A stretch of 52,181 bases of DNA from Chlorobaculum thiosulfatiphilum. GTDB lineage: Bacteria; Bacteroidota; Chlorobiia; Chlorobiales; Chlorobiaceae. A program made the translations under genes and the position numbers. A model generated the notes under the pieces. The model made no database searches and was not told the origin of the DNA. It saw nothing but the letters and a program-made list of their open reading frames with translations. Where the stretch lies: contig NZ_VDCH01000018.1 in NCBI RefSeq assembly GCF_006265165.1, forward strand, positions 1 to 52,181, written 5' to 3'. Below are positions 17,086 through 26,214 of the stretch, one piece after another. Every line of letters starts with the position of its first letter. Position 1 is the first letter of the stretch.

Positions 17086-17616
17086 ATGAGAAAGGTCATA
17101 CCGTACCGGGGGATGCACCCGGAGATTCACGAGTCCGTTTTTCTGGCCGAAGGCTGCTATGTCATCGGCGACGTCAAGATTGGCGCGCATTCGAGCGTCT
17201 GGTTCAACACGGTGATCCGCGGCGATGTGTGCCCGATCACCATCGGCGAAAAGACCAGCGTGCAGGACAATGCGACGCTACACGTGACGCATGACACCGG
17301 CCCCTTGAAGATTGGCAGCAACGTCACCATCGGCCATGCGGCCACGCTGCACGCCTGCACGGTCGAAGATAACGTGCTGATCGGCATGAGCGCCACGCTG
17401 CTCGACCACTGCGTTGTCGAACCCTGGTCGATCGTGGCCGCCGGTTCGCTCGTCAGGCAGGGCTTCCGTTTGCCGACGGGAATGCTCGTCGCCGGAGTTC
17501 CCGCCAAAGTGATGCGCCCGATTACCGAGGAGGAGCGCCGGAATATCGCCGAGTCGCCGGAAAATTACGTTCGCTACGTGCAGCATTACCGCGAGGACGG
17601 CTACGAAGGACGGTGA
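17086..17616 (+). CDS. Gamma-carbonic anhydrase-like left-handed beta-helix protein
   Basis: A 176-residue hexapeptide-repeat protein (CamH/YrdA/PaaY group). Isoleucine-patch repeats run from about residue 15 to 140. Likely zinc ligands are in NATLHVTHD (His66 or His69) and TIGHAATLHAC (His84, His89, five apart as in the family). It forms trimers and may hydrate CO2 or act as a hexapeptide transferase-like scaffold. The acidic loop of archaeal Cam is absent, so activity is uncertain. ATG 17086 gives the standard family start; the frame runs open further upstream. It is divergent from the SH3b gene. Confidence 0.88.
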   Translation: MRKVIPYRGMHPEIHESVFLAEGCYVIGDVKIGAHSSVWFNTVIRGDVCPITIGEKTSVQDNATLHVTHDTGPLKIGSNVTIGHAATLHACTVEDNVLIGMSATLLDHCVVEPWSIVAAGSLVRQGFRLPTGMLVAGVPAKVMRPITEEERRNIAESPENYVRYVQHYREDGYEGR

Positions 17617-17739
17617 CACCAAATCAGATCGGTCGGATCGCCGCATTCGGGAGTGCGTTGTAAAGCCTGTTACGTTTTTCTGCAATCATTTCACTACATT
17701 GCAAATCATTTTTTCAATCGAACTCTCACCAGCTTTCTC

Positions 17740-18939
17740 ATGGCGCAAAAAGAGGTAGTCATCATCGGCGGCGGCATCAGCGGACTCAGCATGGCATTCT
17801 ACTGTTCGCAGGCCGGCATGAAAACCACGCTGATCGAAAAGGAGACGGCCGTCGGCGGTTCGTTCTCCTCTCCGCAGTTTTCGAGCAACGGCGACAAATT
17901 CTGGCTGGAGATGGGCGCGCACACCTGCTACAGCTCCTACCAGAACCTGCTCGGCATCGTCGAGGCTTGCGGCATCATGGATACGCTCATCCCCCGCGCC
18001 AAGGCGCCCTTCACGCTGCTCAAGAACGGCAAGGTGTCGTCGATCATGTCCGGCCTCAATATTTTCGAGCTGCTCCGCTCGGCACCGAACCTCTTTTCCC
18101 TCAAGAAGGAGAATATGTCGGTGCGCTCCTACTACTCTAAAATTGTAGGCGAGAACAACTACCGCAACACGGTGAGCCACTTCTTCAATGCGGTGCCGTC
18201 GCAGCCGACTGATGATTTTCCGGCGGACATGATGTTCAAGAGCCGCGAGAAGCGCAAGGATGTGCTCAAGAACTACACCTTCAAGACGGGTTTGCAGGGC
18301 GTTGCCCGCGCCATCGCCGCACAGAAGGGGATCGACGTTCGCGCCGGTTCGCCCGCGCAGTCGGTGGCGCACGCCGGCGGCAGGTATGTCGTCAAAACCG
18401 CCGACGGCCAAGAGTTTTCCGGTGACGCGCTCGTCATCGCGCTGCCCTCGGTCCCGGCGGCGCGGCTGGTGCACGACATCAACCCGGGGCTTGCCGACCA
18501 CTTCACCAAACTCAGGTATGCCGATGTCGATTCGGTCGGCGTGGTGGTCAAGAAGAAGAATGTTTCGCTCAAGCCGGTGGCGGCGATCATTTCGCCGAAC
18601 GACACCTTCTTTTCGATGGTGTCGCGCGACACCGTGCCGGACGACAACTTCCGGGGTTTCGCCTTCCACTTCCGCCCCGGCCTCGACGACAACGCCAAGT
18701 TCAAGCGCATCATGGAGGTGCTCGGCATCAGTCGCTCCAAGATCGAACACGCGGTTGACAAAAAGAACGTGGTTCCTTCGCTTCGCCTCGGCCACAAGGA
18801 GTGGGCCGACAAAACCGATCAGTTGCTCGGCAACGTGCGCAACCTCTACATGACCGGCAACTACTACGGCGGCATGGCCATCGAGGACTGCGTCAGTCGT
18901 TCACGCGAAGAGTTCGACCGTATGCAGGTTTCGCGTTGA
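17740..18939 (+). CDS. FAD-dependent oxidoreductase, protoporphyrinogen-oxidase (HemY)-like
   Basis: A 399-residue flavoprotein. The dinucleotide-binding motif is VVIIGGGISGLSMAFYC near residue 6, then EKETAVGGSFSS (ribose and GG doublet), and the C-terminal FAD motif is NLYMTGNYYGGMAIEDCVSR. This layout fits HemY-type protoporphyrinogen IX oxidase, which would serve heme and bacteriochlorophyll synthesis; amine oxidase or carotenoid-type relatives are also possible. ATG 17740 is the family start. It lies 123 bases after the carbonic-anhydrase-like gene on the same strand. Confidence 0.75.
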   Translation: MAQKEVVIIGGGISGLSMAFYCSQAGMKTTLIEKETAVGGSFSSPQFSSNGDKFWLEMGAHTCYSSYQNLLGIVEACGIMDTLIPRAKAPFTLLKNGKVSSIMSGLNIFELLRSAPNLFSLKKENMSVRSYYSKIVGENNYRNTVSHFFNAVPSQPTDDFPADMMFKSREKRKDVLKNYTFKTGLQGVARAIAAQKGIDVRAGSPAQSVAHAGGRYVVKTADGQEFSGDALVIALPSVPAARLVHDINPGLADHFTKLRYADVDSVGVVVKKKNVSLKPVAAIISPNDTFFSMVSRDTVPDDNFRGFAFHFRPGLDDNAKFKRIMEVLGISRSKIEHAVDKKNVVPSLRLGHKEWADKTDQLLGNVRNLYMTGNYYGGMAIEDCVSRSREEFDRMQVSR

Positions 18940-19072
18940 GCAGTTGCTTCCATCCCTTTTTGAGCGCCTCGGAGACCTCCCCCTTCGGGGCGTTCCTGTT
19001 TGCACACGTTCGGGTTCATCGCTACTTTTTCGTGAAACGGACTGAGTGCCCGGAACCCATCAACGGACGACG

Positions 19073-20119
19073 ATGAATGCACAGACCCTGATCGAATCGT
19101 GGATCATGCCGGTGGCCGCCGCTACGCTGGCGGTGCTGCTCTACCTCTTTGGCAACGCCCTGCTCAAGCGTACGCTCGACCGCATCCGGCAGACTATCGC
19201 CGGAAGCGCTCCGACGCTCGGCCTGCTCGTCATGCCGGTCAGGGTGCTCTTCGTGCTGATCGCCCTCGCTGGTATCGTCTATTATGTGCGGATGCCGGGC
19301 GAGATCAAGGAGCTTCTGACGCACATGCTCTCCATCGGCTCGATCGCAGGCGTTTCGTGGTTCGCGCTCAGGATTTTCGCCGCCATCGAAGCGGTGATCC
19401 AGCAGCGATACCGTGACGCCGGGAAAAGCAGCATCGAGGCGCGGCGCATCACCACCAACGTAAGCCTTCTCCGGAAAATCGTCAACGTGCTGGTGATCAT
19501 CGTGGCCATCGCCAGCGTACTCATGACCTTCCAGACCGTGCGGCAGATCGGCCTGAGCATTCTCGCCTCGGCGGGGCTGGCCGGCATCGTCATCGGTTTC
19601 GCCGCCCAGCGCAGCCTCCAGACGCTCATCGCGGGTATCCAGATCGCCATCACCCAGCCGGTGCGCCTCGGCGATGTCGTCGTGGTTGAAAACGAAAATG
19701 GCCGCGTCGAAGAGATCACCCTCACCTACGTCGTCGTGCGGCTCTGGGATCAGCGGCGCATCATTGTGCCGATCACCTGGTTCATCGACAAGCCGTTCGA
19801 GAACTGGACGCGCACCTCCGCCGAACTGACCGGCGCGGTTACGCTCCGCGTCAGCTACGCGGTGCCGGTCGAAGCCGTGCGCCGGGAGTTCGAGCGGATC
19901 GCCGCCAAGAGTCCGCTCTGGGATCGGCGGGTCGCGCGGCTCGAAGTCACCGACGCCGCGGACGCCACGATGGAGCTTCGTGCGCTGGTCAGCGCCTCGA
20001 ACTCCGCCGACCTCTGGGCGCTGCGCTGCCACGTCCGCGAACAACTGATCTCCTTCATCCATTCTCCGCAAACTCTCGAAGACGACGACAACAACGCCGT
20101 CGAACTGCCGGTGGAGTGA
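19073..20119 (+). CDS. MscS-family small-conductance mechanosensitive channel
   Basis: A 348-residue inner-membrane protein. Four hydrophobic segments are visible around 10-30, 48-68, 82-105 and 130-175, the last being the glycine/alanine-rich pore helix (SILASAGLAGIVIGFAAQ). The conserved MscS beta domain follows (ITQPVRLGDVVVV, then GRVEEI, RLWDQRRIIVPI and the PFENWTR motif). It releases solutes on hypo-osmotic shock. The start at ATG 19073 was preferred to an ATG nine codons upstream. Confidence 0.9.
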   Translation: MNAQTLIESWIMPVAAATLAVLLYLFGNALLKRTLDRIRQTIAGSAPTLGLLVMPVRVLFVLIALAGIVYYVRMPGEIKELLTHMLSIGSIAGVSWFALRIFAAIEAVIQQRYRDAGKSSIEARRITTNVSLLRKIVNVLVIIVAIASVLMTFQTVRQIGLSILASAGLAGIVIGFAAQRSLQTLIAGIQIAITQPVRLGDVVVVENENGRVEEITLTYVVVRLWDQRRIIVPITWFIDKPFENWTRTSAELTGAVTLRVSYAVPVEAVRREFERIAAKSPLWDRRVARLEVTDAADATMELRALVSASNSADLWALRCHVREQLISFIHSPQTLEDDDNNAVELPVE

Positions 20120-20390
20120 CGGGGGAGGGGCTTCTATCCTCTTTTCATCTTGCCCGCCGATAACGCTCGGCACTGAACGTTTCGACACAAATCGGTGTAC
20201 TTTCAAGTGGTGTCGCGGCAGATCGATACGGCGAGTCATGCCGGAACTTTTCGGCCCGGCTCTGGCAAAAAGTGTTATCTTGCGGCTTAAATTTTTTTCA
20301 TACGGGCAGTCGCTGGCTTTCGGTTCCGGTAAGAGTTGATAGTCTTTATGGCGGACGGCCCGATTTTAACTGATTGAAGGAGAAAGAGTT

Positions 20391-20819
20391 ATGGCACAGG
20401 CAAAGAAAGGCGACAAGGTTCTGGTTCACTATACCGGCACCTACGATGACGGCACGGTTTTCGACAGCTCCGTCGATCGCGGCCCGTTGGAGGTCACCAT
20501 CGGCGTCGGCATGGTGATTCCCGGTTTCGACCGCGCGCTGGTCGATATGGAACCGGGCCAGAAAAAGACGGTCAACATTCCCGTGGACGAGGCGTATGGC
20601 CCGAGAGCCGAAGAGCTTATCGCCGAAATCAAGCGCGACCAGGTTCCGGCTGACATTCCGCTCGAAATTGGCCAGCAGCTCCAGCTCAGCCTCGCCGACG
20701 GCGGCGAAGCGATCGTGCTGATCATCGATTTGACCGACACCACCGTCACGCTCGACGCCAACCATCCAATGGCCGGTCTCGACCTCAACTTCGAACTCGA
20801 ACTCGTCGAGATTCTCTGA
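20391..20819 (+). CDS. FKBP-type peptidyl-prolyl isomerase, SlyD-like without metal tail
   Basis: A 142-residue cytoplasmic prolyl isomerase/chaperone. The FKBP part is KKGDKVLVHYTGTYDDGTVF, DSS, then VIPGFDRALVDMEPGQKK, and the insert-in-flap domain of SlyD-type proteins is present (about residues 68-125). It lacks the His/Cys-rich nickel-binding tail of enterobacterial SlyD. A good Shine-Dalgarno (GAAGGAGAAAG) precedes the ATG. The 271 bases upstream hold no other gene and probably contain its promoter. Confidence 0.92.
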   Translation: MAQAKKGDKVLVHYTGTYDDGTVFDSSVDRGPLEVTIGVGMVIPGFDRALVDMEPGQKKTVNIPVDEAYGPRAEELIAEIKRDQVPADIPLEIGQQLQLSLADGGEAIVLIIDLTDTTVTLDANHPMAGLDLNFELELVEIL

Positions 20820-20976
20820 TATCCGCTAACCTCCGGCCAGCCTGTCCGTTTCAGCAAGCTGGCCGGAGCGATGCCTCCCCGCTGTTCACAACTTTTTCCT
20901 GTTTTCTTGTTCGTTTGTTATTCCTGAGATCGCACGGATCATGCGGCTCACAAGAAATAAAACCCATTTTCACAGG

Positions 20977-21774
20977 ATGCCACCCCTCACCCTCTGCATC
21001 ACCGGAAGCACTGACGGCATCGGCCTTGCGGCGGCGAAGCGGTTCGCGGCGGCGGGGCATCGGGTGATTGTGCATGGGCGGAGTGCTTCGCGAATCAAGG
21101 CTGCGTCGGCGGAGATTGCGCGGGTGACGGGCGCGGAGCCGTTGGGTTTCGTCGAGGCGGACTTTACCGATCTCGATGCGGTCTGTTCGATGGGGCGGGA
21201 GCTGGTCGAGCGTTTCCCCGATCTCGCTCTGCTCGTCAACAACGCGGCGGTCTATATGCCGACGCGCACGCTCACGCCGGAGGGGTACGAGACCACCTTT
21301 TGCGTTAACTACCTCGCGCCGGAGCTGCTGACCGGCGTCGTCAAGCCGCTGCTCATTGCCAACGGCGGATCGGTGCTGAATGTGAGCTCGGTCGATCACC
21401 ACAGCGCCGTGTTCGATTCCGCCAACATGCAGGGCGAGCGCGGCTATTCGGGCTATGACGCCTATGCGCGGAGCAAGCTCTTCAATATCATGTTCACCAG
21501 CGATTCGGCAAGTGATGTGCGGTCGAACTCGCTCGATCCGGGCGTGATCGCCACCAAGCTGCTGCACGCCGGATGGTCGCTCGCCGGTGACGACGTGTCG
21601 GTCGGCGGGGAGGAGGTGTTCGAGACAGTCATGGAGATCACGCGAAATGGCTGGAACGGCGAGTATTTCGAGAACCTCCGCCCGGCTCGCTGCTCACCGA
21701 TTGCCCTTGATCCTGCCGCCCGGCGGGAACTTGCCGCGCTGACCGGCGAGATGCTGCGGCGCTTCATATTCTGA
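20977..21774 (+). CDS. Short-chain dehydrogenase/reductase
   Basis: A 265-residue SDR protein. The cofactor motif is CITGSTDGIGLAAAKRF, the NNAA motif is LLVNNAAV, the Ser is in 'VLNVSSVDHH', and the catalytic Tyr-Lys pair is in YDAYARSK. It resembles the retinol-dehydrogenase/WW-domain oxidoreductase-like group. An HGRSAS turn after the second strand suggests NADP preference. The strand after YxxxK is short compared with relatives. ATG 20977 was chosen because the fold starts there; ATG 20941 is possible. The substrate is unknown. Confidence 0.85.
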   Translation: MPPLTLCITGSTDGIGLAAAKRFAAAGHRVIVHGRSASRIKAASAEIARVTGAEPLGFVEADFTDLDAVCSMGRELVERFPDLALLVNNAAVYMPTRTLTPEGYETTFCVNYLAPELLTGVVKPLLIANGGSVLNVSSVDHHSAVFDSANMQGERGYSGYDAYARSKLFNIMFTSDSASDVRSNSLDPGVIATKLLHAGWSLAGDDVSVGGEEVFETVMEITRNGWNGEYFENLRPARCSPIALDPAARRELAALTGEMLRRFIF

Positions 21775-21887
21775 GAAGAAAGATGTACTTTTACAAAGTA
21801 TAATCGTTCAAACCCCTGATGTTCTTTGCGCGCCCCTCTACCGGCAAACCCGGTATGCGCAAAGGAACGAACTTATCATACAACACC

Positions 21888-22643
21888 ATGAAAAAGCTGA
21901 GACCGAGTGGCGGTTATCGGAGTGCCGCCAGTTTTCAGACGGTGACTCTGATTTACGATGCCACCTGCCTGTTTTGCGAGAAGTTCGTCGATTCCCGGTC
22001 GCGGACGCTCGACCAGATGACGCAGGCGGCGCGTTCAGGGCGGCTGAATATCGCGGAAGCCAGCCGCGCTTCGGCGACCTCTTCGCAGACGGAAATGCGG
22101 CTGGTCAACGTCGCTCGTTCGAGCCTCGAAGCGCTGCTGCTCGACTTCGAGGACTACCTGCGCCATCGGCGTTTGGCGCAATGGACGCTTTCGAGCGCTG
22201 AATTGCAAGCTGTTCGCGAAGTGCCGAAGCGGTTCCGGCAAGAACGGCACGATCAGGCTGATCTGACCGATCTTTCAGATTCGGAGCGCTGGGCGCTGTA
22301 TGCTCCGTGGCTGGAGCATGAGCGTGCCGAGGTGCGGGCCAACGCGATCATCTGCCTGATCCATCAGACGAGCTACCTGCTCGACCGGCAGATTGCCGCG
22401 CTGGAGGAGTCGTCTGCCGAGGCGGGTGGCCACAGCGAGCAGCCTGCCGCCGCCCGCCCGGACTCGCGGGAGCGCCAGAGCAAGGAGCCTCATCGTCAGC
22501 CGACGCCATCCGGGGCGACGCCCTCATGCCCGAAATGCGGCAAGCCGATGACGTTGCGCACAGCCAAAGCTGGCCGGAATGCGGGAAAGCCCTTCTGGGG
22601 CTGCACCGGCTACCCCGACTGCAAAGAGGTGGTGCGAGTGTGA
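21888..22643 (+). CDS. Four-helix-bundle domain fused to a topoisomerase-type zinc finger
   Basis: A 251-residue protein. Residues 1-175 resemble the '23S rRNA intervening-sequence' four-helix bundle proteins in their suffix-domain form (CLFCEKFVDSRSRTLDQMTQ, AARSG, then EALLLDFEDYLRHRRL). A disordered Pro/Ser/Arg linker follows, then a C-terminal C4 zinc finger, 'CPKCGKPM...FWGCTGYPDC', like those at the end of topoisomerase I. The finger would bind single-stranded DNA or RNA. Function unknown. It is the last GC-rich gene before the AT-rich methyltransferase operon. Confidence 0.7.
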   Translation: MKKLRPSGGYRSAASFQTVTLIYDATCLFCEKFVDSRSRTLDQMTQAARSGRLNIAEASRASATSSQTEMRLVNVARSSLEALLLDFEDYLRHRRLAQWTLSSAELQAVREVPKRFRQERHDQADLTDLSDSERWALYAPWLEHERAEVRANAIICLIHQTSYLLDRQIAALEESSAEAGGHSEQPAAARPDSRERQSKEPHRQPTPSGATPSCPKCGKPMTLRTAKAGRNAGKPFWGCTGYPDCKEVVRV

Positions 22644-22727
22644 GAGAGCGGTCGGATCGGTTGATGGACTGTTGCCGAAAAATGAGTATCATTCGATCAG
22701 AACGGCGGTTAAAATCTGGAGCGACCC

Positions 22728-22790
22728 ATGAAATACAGTGACTTGATCAAGCCCATTAGTAACGTCAATACCTACGTTTCGGAGATTTAG
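22728..22790 (+). pseudogene. 20-residue ORF resembling the start of a Phd/YefM antitoxin, upstream of dcm
   Basis: The peptide begins MKYSDLIKPIS, the typical opening of Phd/YefM-type antitoxins (a relative would continue YLKxxAAEI). Here it diverges and stops at TAG after 'EI'. Its stop is one base from the ATG of dcm, and its last codons contain the dcm Shine-Dalgarno (CGGAG). It is either an antitoxin remnant left by insertion or a short translated leader coupled to dcm. Confidence 0.4.
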
Positions 22791-22791
22791 C

Positions 22792-24051
22792 ATGGGGAAA
22801 AAATTGACATTCCTTGACCTGTTCGCTGGTGCTGGTGGTTTATCTGAAGGTTTTATAAAGGCTGGCTTTGAGCCTGTTGCGCATGTTGAATCGGATACGG
22901 CAGCTTGTTATACCTTGCGTACCCGAATGTCTTACCACTGGTTAGCCTCATGTGGAAAGCCTGAATTTTATGTTAAATACCTCAAAGGAGACTTAAGTCG
23001 CACGGACTTTTATGCTGAAGTTTCTGAAAAAGTGCTGGGATCAGTGATTAATGAAGAAATCGGCACAGCAACTCTGCCAAAGATATTCCATTTGATAGAT
23101 GAGTTGCTTGACGGACGACAGCTTGACTTAATTATCGGAGGGCCTCCTTGTCAGGCATATTCTCTTGTCGGAAGGTCTCGTGATAAAAACAAGATGATAG
23201 GGGATAAGAGAAATTATCTTTATGTCTATTATGCAGAGTTTTTGAAGCGGTATCGCCCAAAATACTTTGTGTTTGAAAATGTCATGGGACTTCTTTCCGC
23301 AAAGGATAAGGATGGGAATCCATATTTAGCGGCAATGATAGACCTCTTTCGCAAAAATGGCTATGAGACTGAGTATGAAATCTTATCATCAGAAGAATAT
23401 GGCGTTTTGCAGAGCAGAAAAAGAGTGATTATTGTTGGGAAAAGGGGGAAAGATACAGGATTTTATCCTGTCCCTGATAAATGGAATCCAGAAGTGAACG
23501 TTCAGGAGATATTCTGTGACCTTCCCGCATTAAAAGCAGGAGAAGGTGTATCTGGCCCTGTTCAGGTTAATCCCTATAACGGTAAATGGCAGGTAACAGC
23601 AGATATAAGAAATGAGAATATTCCGGTTACTTTGCATCAAGCAAGACCTAATAATGAACAAGACCTTGAGATCTACAGAATTGCTGTTGAACTCTGGAAT
23701 AGTAAGAAGGCTCGTCTGAATTATAACGCTTTACCATCCAGATTGAAGACACATAAAAACAGAGAGTCGTTCAAGGATAGGTTTAAAGTCGTCGCCTCTG
23801 ATTTGGCATACTCGCATACGGTTGTTGCTCATATTGCTAAAGACGGCCACTATTACATTCATCCAGACATTAATCAGAATCGTTCGATTACGCCCAGAGA
23901 AGCTGCCCGGTTGCAGACATTTCCCGATGATTATTATTTTGAAAGCATCAGCGGTGTGCCTGCCCGTACATACGCTTTTCGTCAGATCGGTAACGCAGTA
24001 CCAGTACTGCTTGCCCGGAAAATCGCTGATAAAATGAAGGAGGTCTGGTAG
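22792..24051 (+). CDS. dcm: DNA (cytosine-5-)-methyltransferase
   Basis: A 419-residue C5-cytosine methyltransferase. Motifs in order: I FLDLFAGAGGLSEGF, IV GGPPCQAYSLVG with the catalytic Cys120, VI FENVMGLLS, VIII QSRKRVIIVG, IX 'SITPREAARLQTFPDDY' and X RQIGNAVPVLLA. Between VIII and IX lies the target-recognition region (about 225-340). The recognition site cannot be read from the sequence. It is the first gene of a four-gene operon with Vsr at the end; Vsr enzymes repair the T-G mismatches produced when 5-methylcytosine deaminates. Base composition is AT-rich relative to the flanks. Its stop overlaps the next start by one base. Confidence 0.95.
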   Translation: MGKKLTFLDLFAGAGGLSEGFIKAGFEPVAHVESDTAACYTLRTRMSYHWLASCGKPEFYVKYLKGDLSRTDFYAEVSEKVLGSVINEEIGTATLPKIFHLIDELLDGRQLDLIIGGPPCQAYSLVGRSRDKNKMIGDKRNYLYVYYAEFLKRYRPKYFVFENVMGLLSAKDKDGNPYLAAMIDLFRKNGYETEYEILSSEEYGVLQSRKRVIIVGKRGKDTGFYPVPDKWNPEVNVQEIFCDLPALKAGEGVSGPVQVNPYNGKWQVTADIRNENIPVTLHQARPNNEQDLEIYRIAVELWNSKKARLNYNALPSRLKTHKNRESFKDRFKVVASDLAYSHTVVAHIAKDGHYYIHPDINQNRSITPREAARLQTFPDDYYFESISGVPARTYAFRQIGNAVPVLLARKIADKMKEVW

Positions 24052-26213
24052 TGAGCTTAAGTGGAAGCTATAAAATACGTCCAGCCGGTCGCCATATTCT
24101 CACCATAGGCCGCGATCTGATTCAGGACTGCTATGCCGCAGTCGTCGAGCTGGTCAAGAATGCCTATGACGCTGATTCATCAGATGTAAATATTGAATTC
24201 AAGGCAAAGCCGGATCGCAGTGGTTATTCTATTGTGATTACAGATCATGGACATGGTATGTCACGCGATACAGTCATCCAAAAATGGATGGTGCCATCCA
24301 CTCCTGATAAACTGGATCGTCGGGCAAGTCCTGCCGGAAGGGTTATGCAGGGGCGCAAAGGGGTGGGACGCTATGCCGCATCTATTCTCGGTACGGACCT
24401 GCTTCTGGAAACGATTACTCCTGAAGGTGAGAAAACTACACTTTTTGTAGAGTGGAGTGCGTTTGAGGCAGCTACGTATCTTGATGATGTAGAGATTCTT
24501 ATTGAAACTGATGTAGTCTCTGAGCCATCAGGAACTCGGCTGAGCATAAGCGGCAACCAAGAGCTTCTCGAAGAATGGACTCAGCGGCAGTTCGAGAAAC
24601 TTCGTTTCGAACTAAAAAAACTGATTTCTCCCGTAAGCGCTGCTATCAGTGAGGTTTTGAATGACGACAAGTTCAACATTAACCTTGAGGTCAGTGGATT
24701 TCCTGACGTTCATAACATTACAGAAAGCATAGAGCCTTACCCAATCTTCGATTTGTTTGATTATCGGATTGCTGGCAGAATTGCAGCTGATGGGACTGGT
24801 ACTCTGAAATATTCACTACAGAAAGCTCGGAATACAGCAGAAGAAGCCATTTTGTTCGACGACGGAAAATCGACAGGCTGTGGTGAAATGGTTTTTGATA
24901 TACGAGTGTATGATCGCGATGCGGATTCCATTTCATCACTGATTGGTCGCGGTCTCAAAGATGAAACGGGCAATTATGTCGGAAAGCATCAGGCTCGACA
25001 GCTTCTGAATGAATATAATGGCATTGGCGTTTACCGTAATGGCTTTAGAATTCGTCCTTTGGGGGATGCCGCTTTTGATTGGGTTGAATTAAATAAGAGA
25101 AGAGTTCAGAACCCCTCTAAGTTTATTGGCAGCGATCAGGCAATTGGGTATGTCGTGGTTCAATCCGATGAAGAGTCTGGGTTGATAGAGAAAAGTGCCA
25201 GAGATGGGCTTAAAGAAAACGCTGCTTATGATTCGCTGAAGAAAATCACAACTCTTATAATTAGTAAGCTTGAAGAAAGAAGGTTTTCTTATCGCCTTCA
25301 AGCTGGTCTCGGCAGATCTGCAAAAAATATAGATTCGAAGATTGAGAGATTGTTTTCACCTGATGAGTTAAAAAAAACAGTTCGTTCAACGCTCTTAAAA
25401 TTTGGTGTTGGCCATGAGGTTGTAGCTGATGTAATCGAAATTATCAGCAAGGATGCTGATGAGAAAAATAAAGTTGCTGATGAGATTCGTCAAGCTGTTG
25501 CTATATATCAAGGACAAGCGACTCTTGGGAAAATTATCAATGTTATTCTGCATGAAGGTAGACGTCCGTTGAATTACTTCCAGAACCAGATACCCAATCT
25601 GCGTTATTGGTTTGACTCATTCCTGAAAACAAGGGATGTTCAAAAGCTTGAGCAGTTTATGCCTATTGCTGAGGGAGTAGGGGAGAATGCGGAGTTTTTT
25701 GTAAAGCTATTCAGTCGACTTGACCCTCTTGCGGCTGGAAAACGTACCGCCAAAAAACCGTTGGAATTGAAAAAAGTTATTTGGAAGTGTTTTTCGGTTT
25801 TTAACGAAGAGATGAGGGTTCATGATGTGGTTGCAAAAGTCGAAGGTGCCGACAATATTGTGTTTTCATCTTGGCCACAGGATATCTATGCGATCTTCAC
25901 AAATCTCATTGACAATAGTATTTTTTGGATGCGGGAGAAGGATTGCGCAGAGAAGGAGATTATTATTAATGTGGTAGCGGATGGTGATTCCCTGAGTTAC
26001 ATTGATTATCGTGATACAGGACCGGGCATTGAACCGTATTTAATTGCCAGTGAAGTGATCTTTGAGCCTTCATTTTCAACCAAGCCATCTGGAACTGGTC
26101 TGGGTTTAGCTATTGCCGGAGAAGCAGCAAATAGAAATGGTCTCGAACTCAAAGCCTTTGAGTCTGAGTTGGGTGTATGGTTCAGGCTTCAACCAATAAC
26201 AGACACTGAATAA
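24051..26213 (+). CDS. Tandem-GHKL ATPase: MutL/Hsp90-like N-domain plus histidine-kinase C-domain
   Basis: A 720-residue protein with two GHKL ATP-binding folds. The first has an N-box ELVKNAYDAD (Glu33, Asn37), G1 DHGHGM (65-70) and a glycine loop GRKGVGR (101-107), as in MutL, Hsp90 and MORC. The second has a histidine in ILHEGRRPL (His501), in the position of a HisKA phospho-site, N-box NLIDNS (618-623), G1 DTGPGI (655-660) and G2 GTGLGLAIAG (681-690). No membrane segment, so a cytoplasmic sensor. It starts at GTG 24051, which shares a base with the dcm stop and follows a strong AAGGAGGT. The neighbouring receiver-like protein is its likely partner. What it senses is unknown. Confidence 0.85.
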   Translation: MSLSGSYKIRPAGRHILTIGRDLIQDCYAAVVELVKNAYDADSSDVNIEFKAKPDRSGYSIVITDHGHGMSRDTVIQKWMVPSTPDKLDRRASPAGRVMQGRKGVGRYAASILGTDLLLETITPEGEKTTLFVEWSAFEAATYLDDVEILIETDVVSEPSGTRLSISGNQELLEEWTQRQFEKLRFELKKLISPVSAAISEVLNDDKFNINLEVSGFPDVHNITESIEPYPIFDLFDYRIAGRIAADGTGTLKYSLQKARNTAEEAILFDDGKSTGCGEMVFDIRVYDRDADSISSLIGRGLKDETGNYVGKHQARQLLNEYNGIGVYRNGFRIRPLGDAAFDWVELNKRRVQNPSKFIGSDQAIGYVVVQSDEESGLIEKSARDGLKENAAYDSLKKITTLIISKLEERRFSYRLQAGLGRSAKNIDSKIERLFSPDELKKTVRSTLLKFGVGHEVVADVIEIISKDADEKNKVADEIRQAVAIYQGQATLGKIINVILHEGRRPLNYFQNQIPNLRYWFDSFLKTRDVQKLEQFMPIAEGVGENAEFFVKLFSRLDPLAAGKRTAKKPLELKKVIWKCFSVFNEEMRVHDVVAKVEGADNIVFSSWPQDIYAIFTNLIDNSIFWMREKDCAEKEIIINVVADGDSLSYIDYRDTGPGIEPYLIASEVIFEPSFSTKPSGTGLGLAIAGEAANRNGLELKAFESELGVWFRLQPITDTE

Positions 26214-26214
26214 C

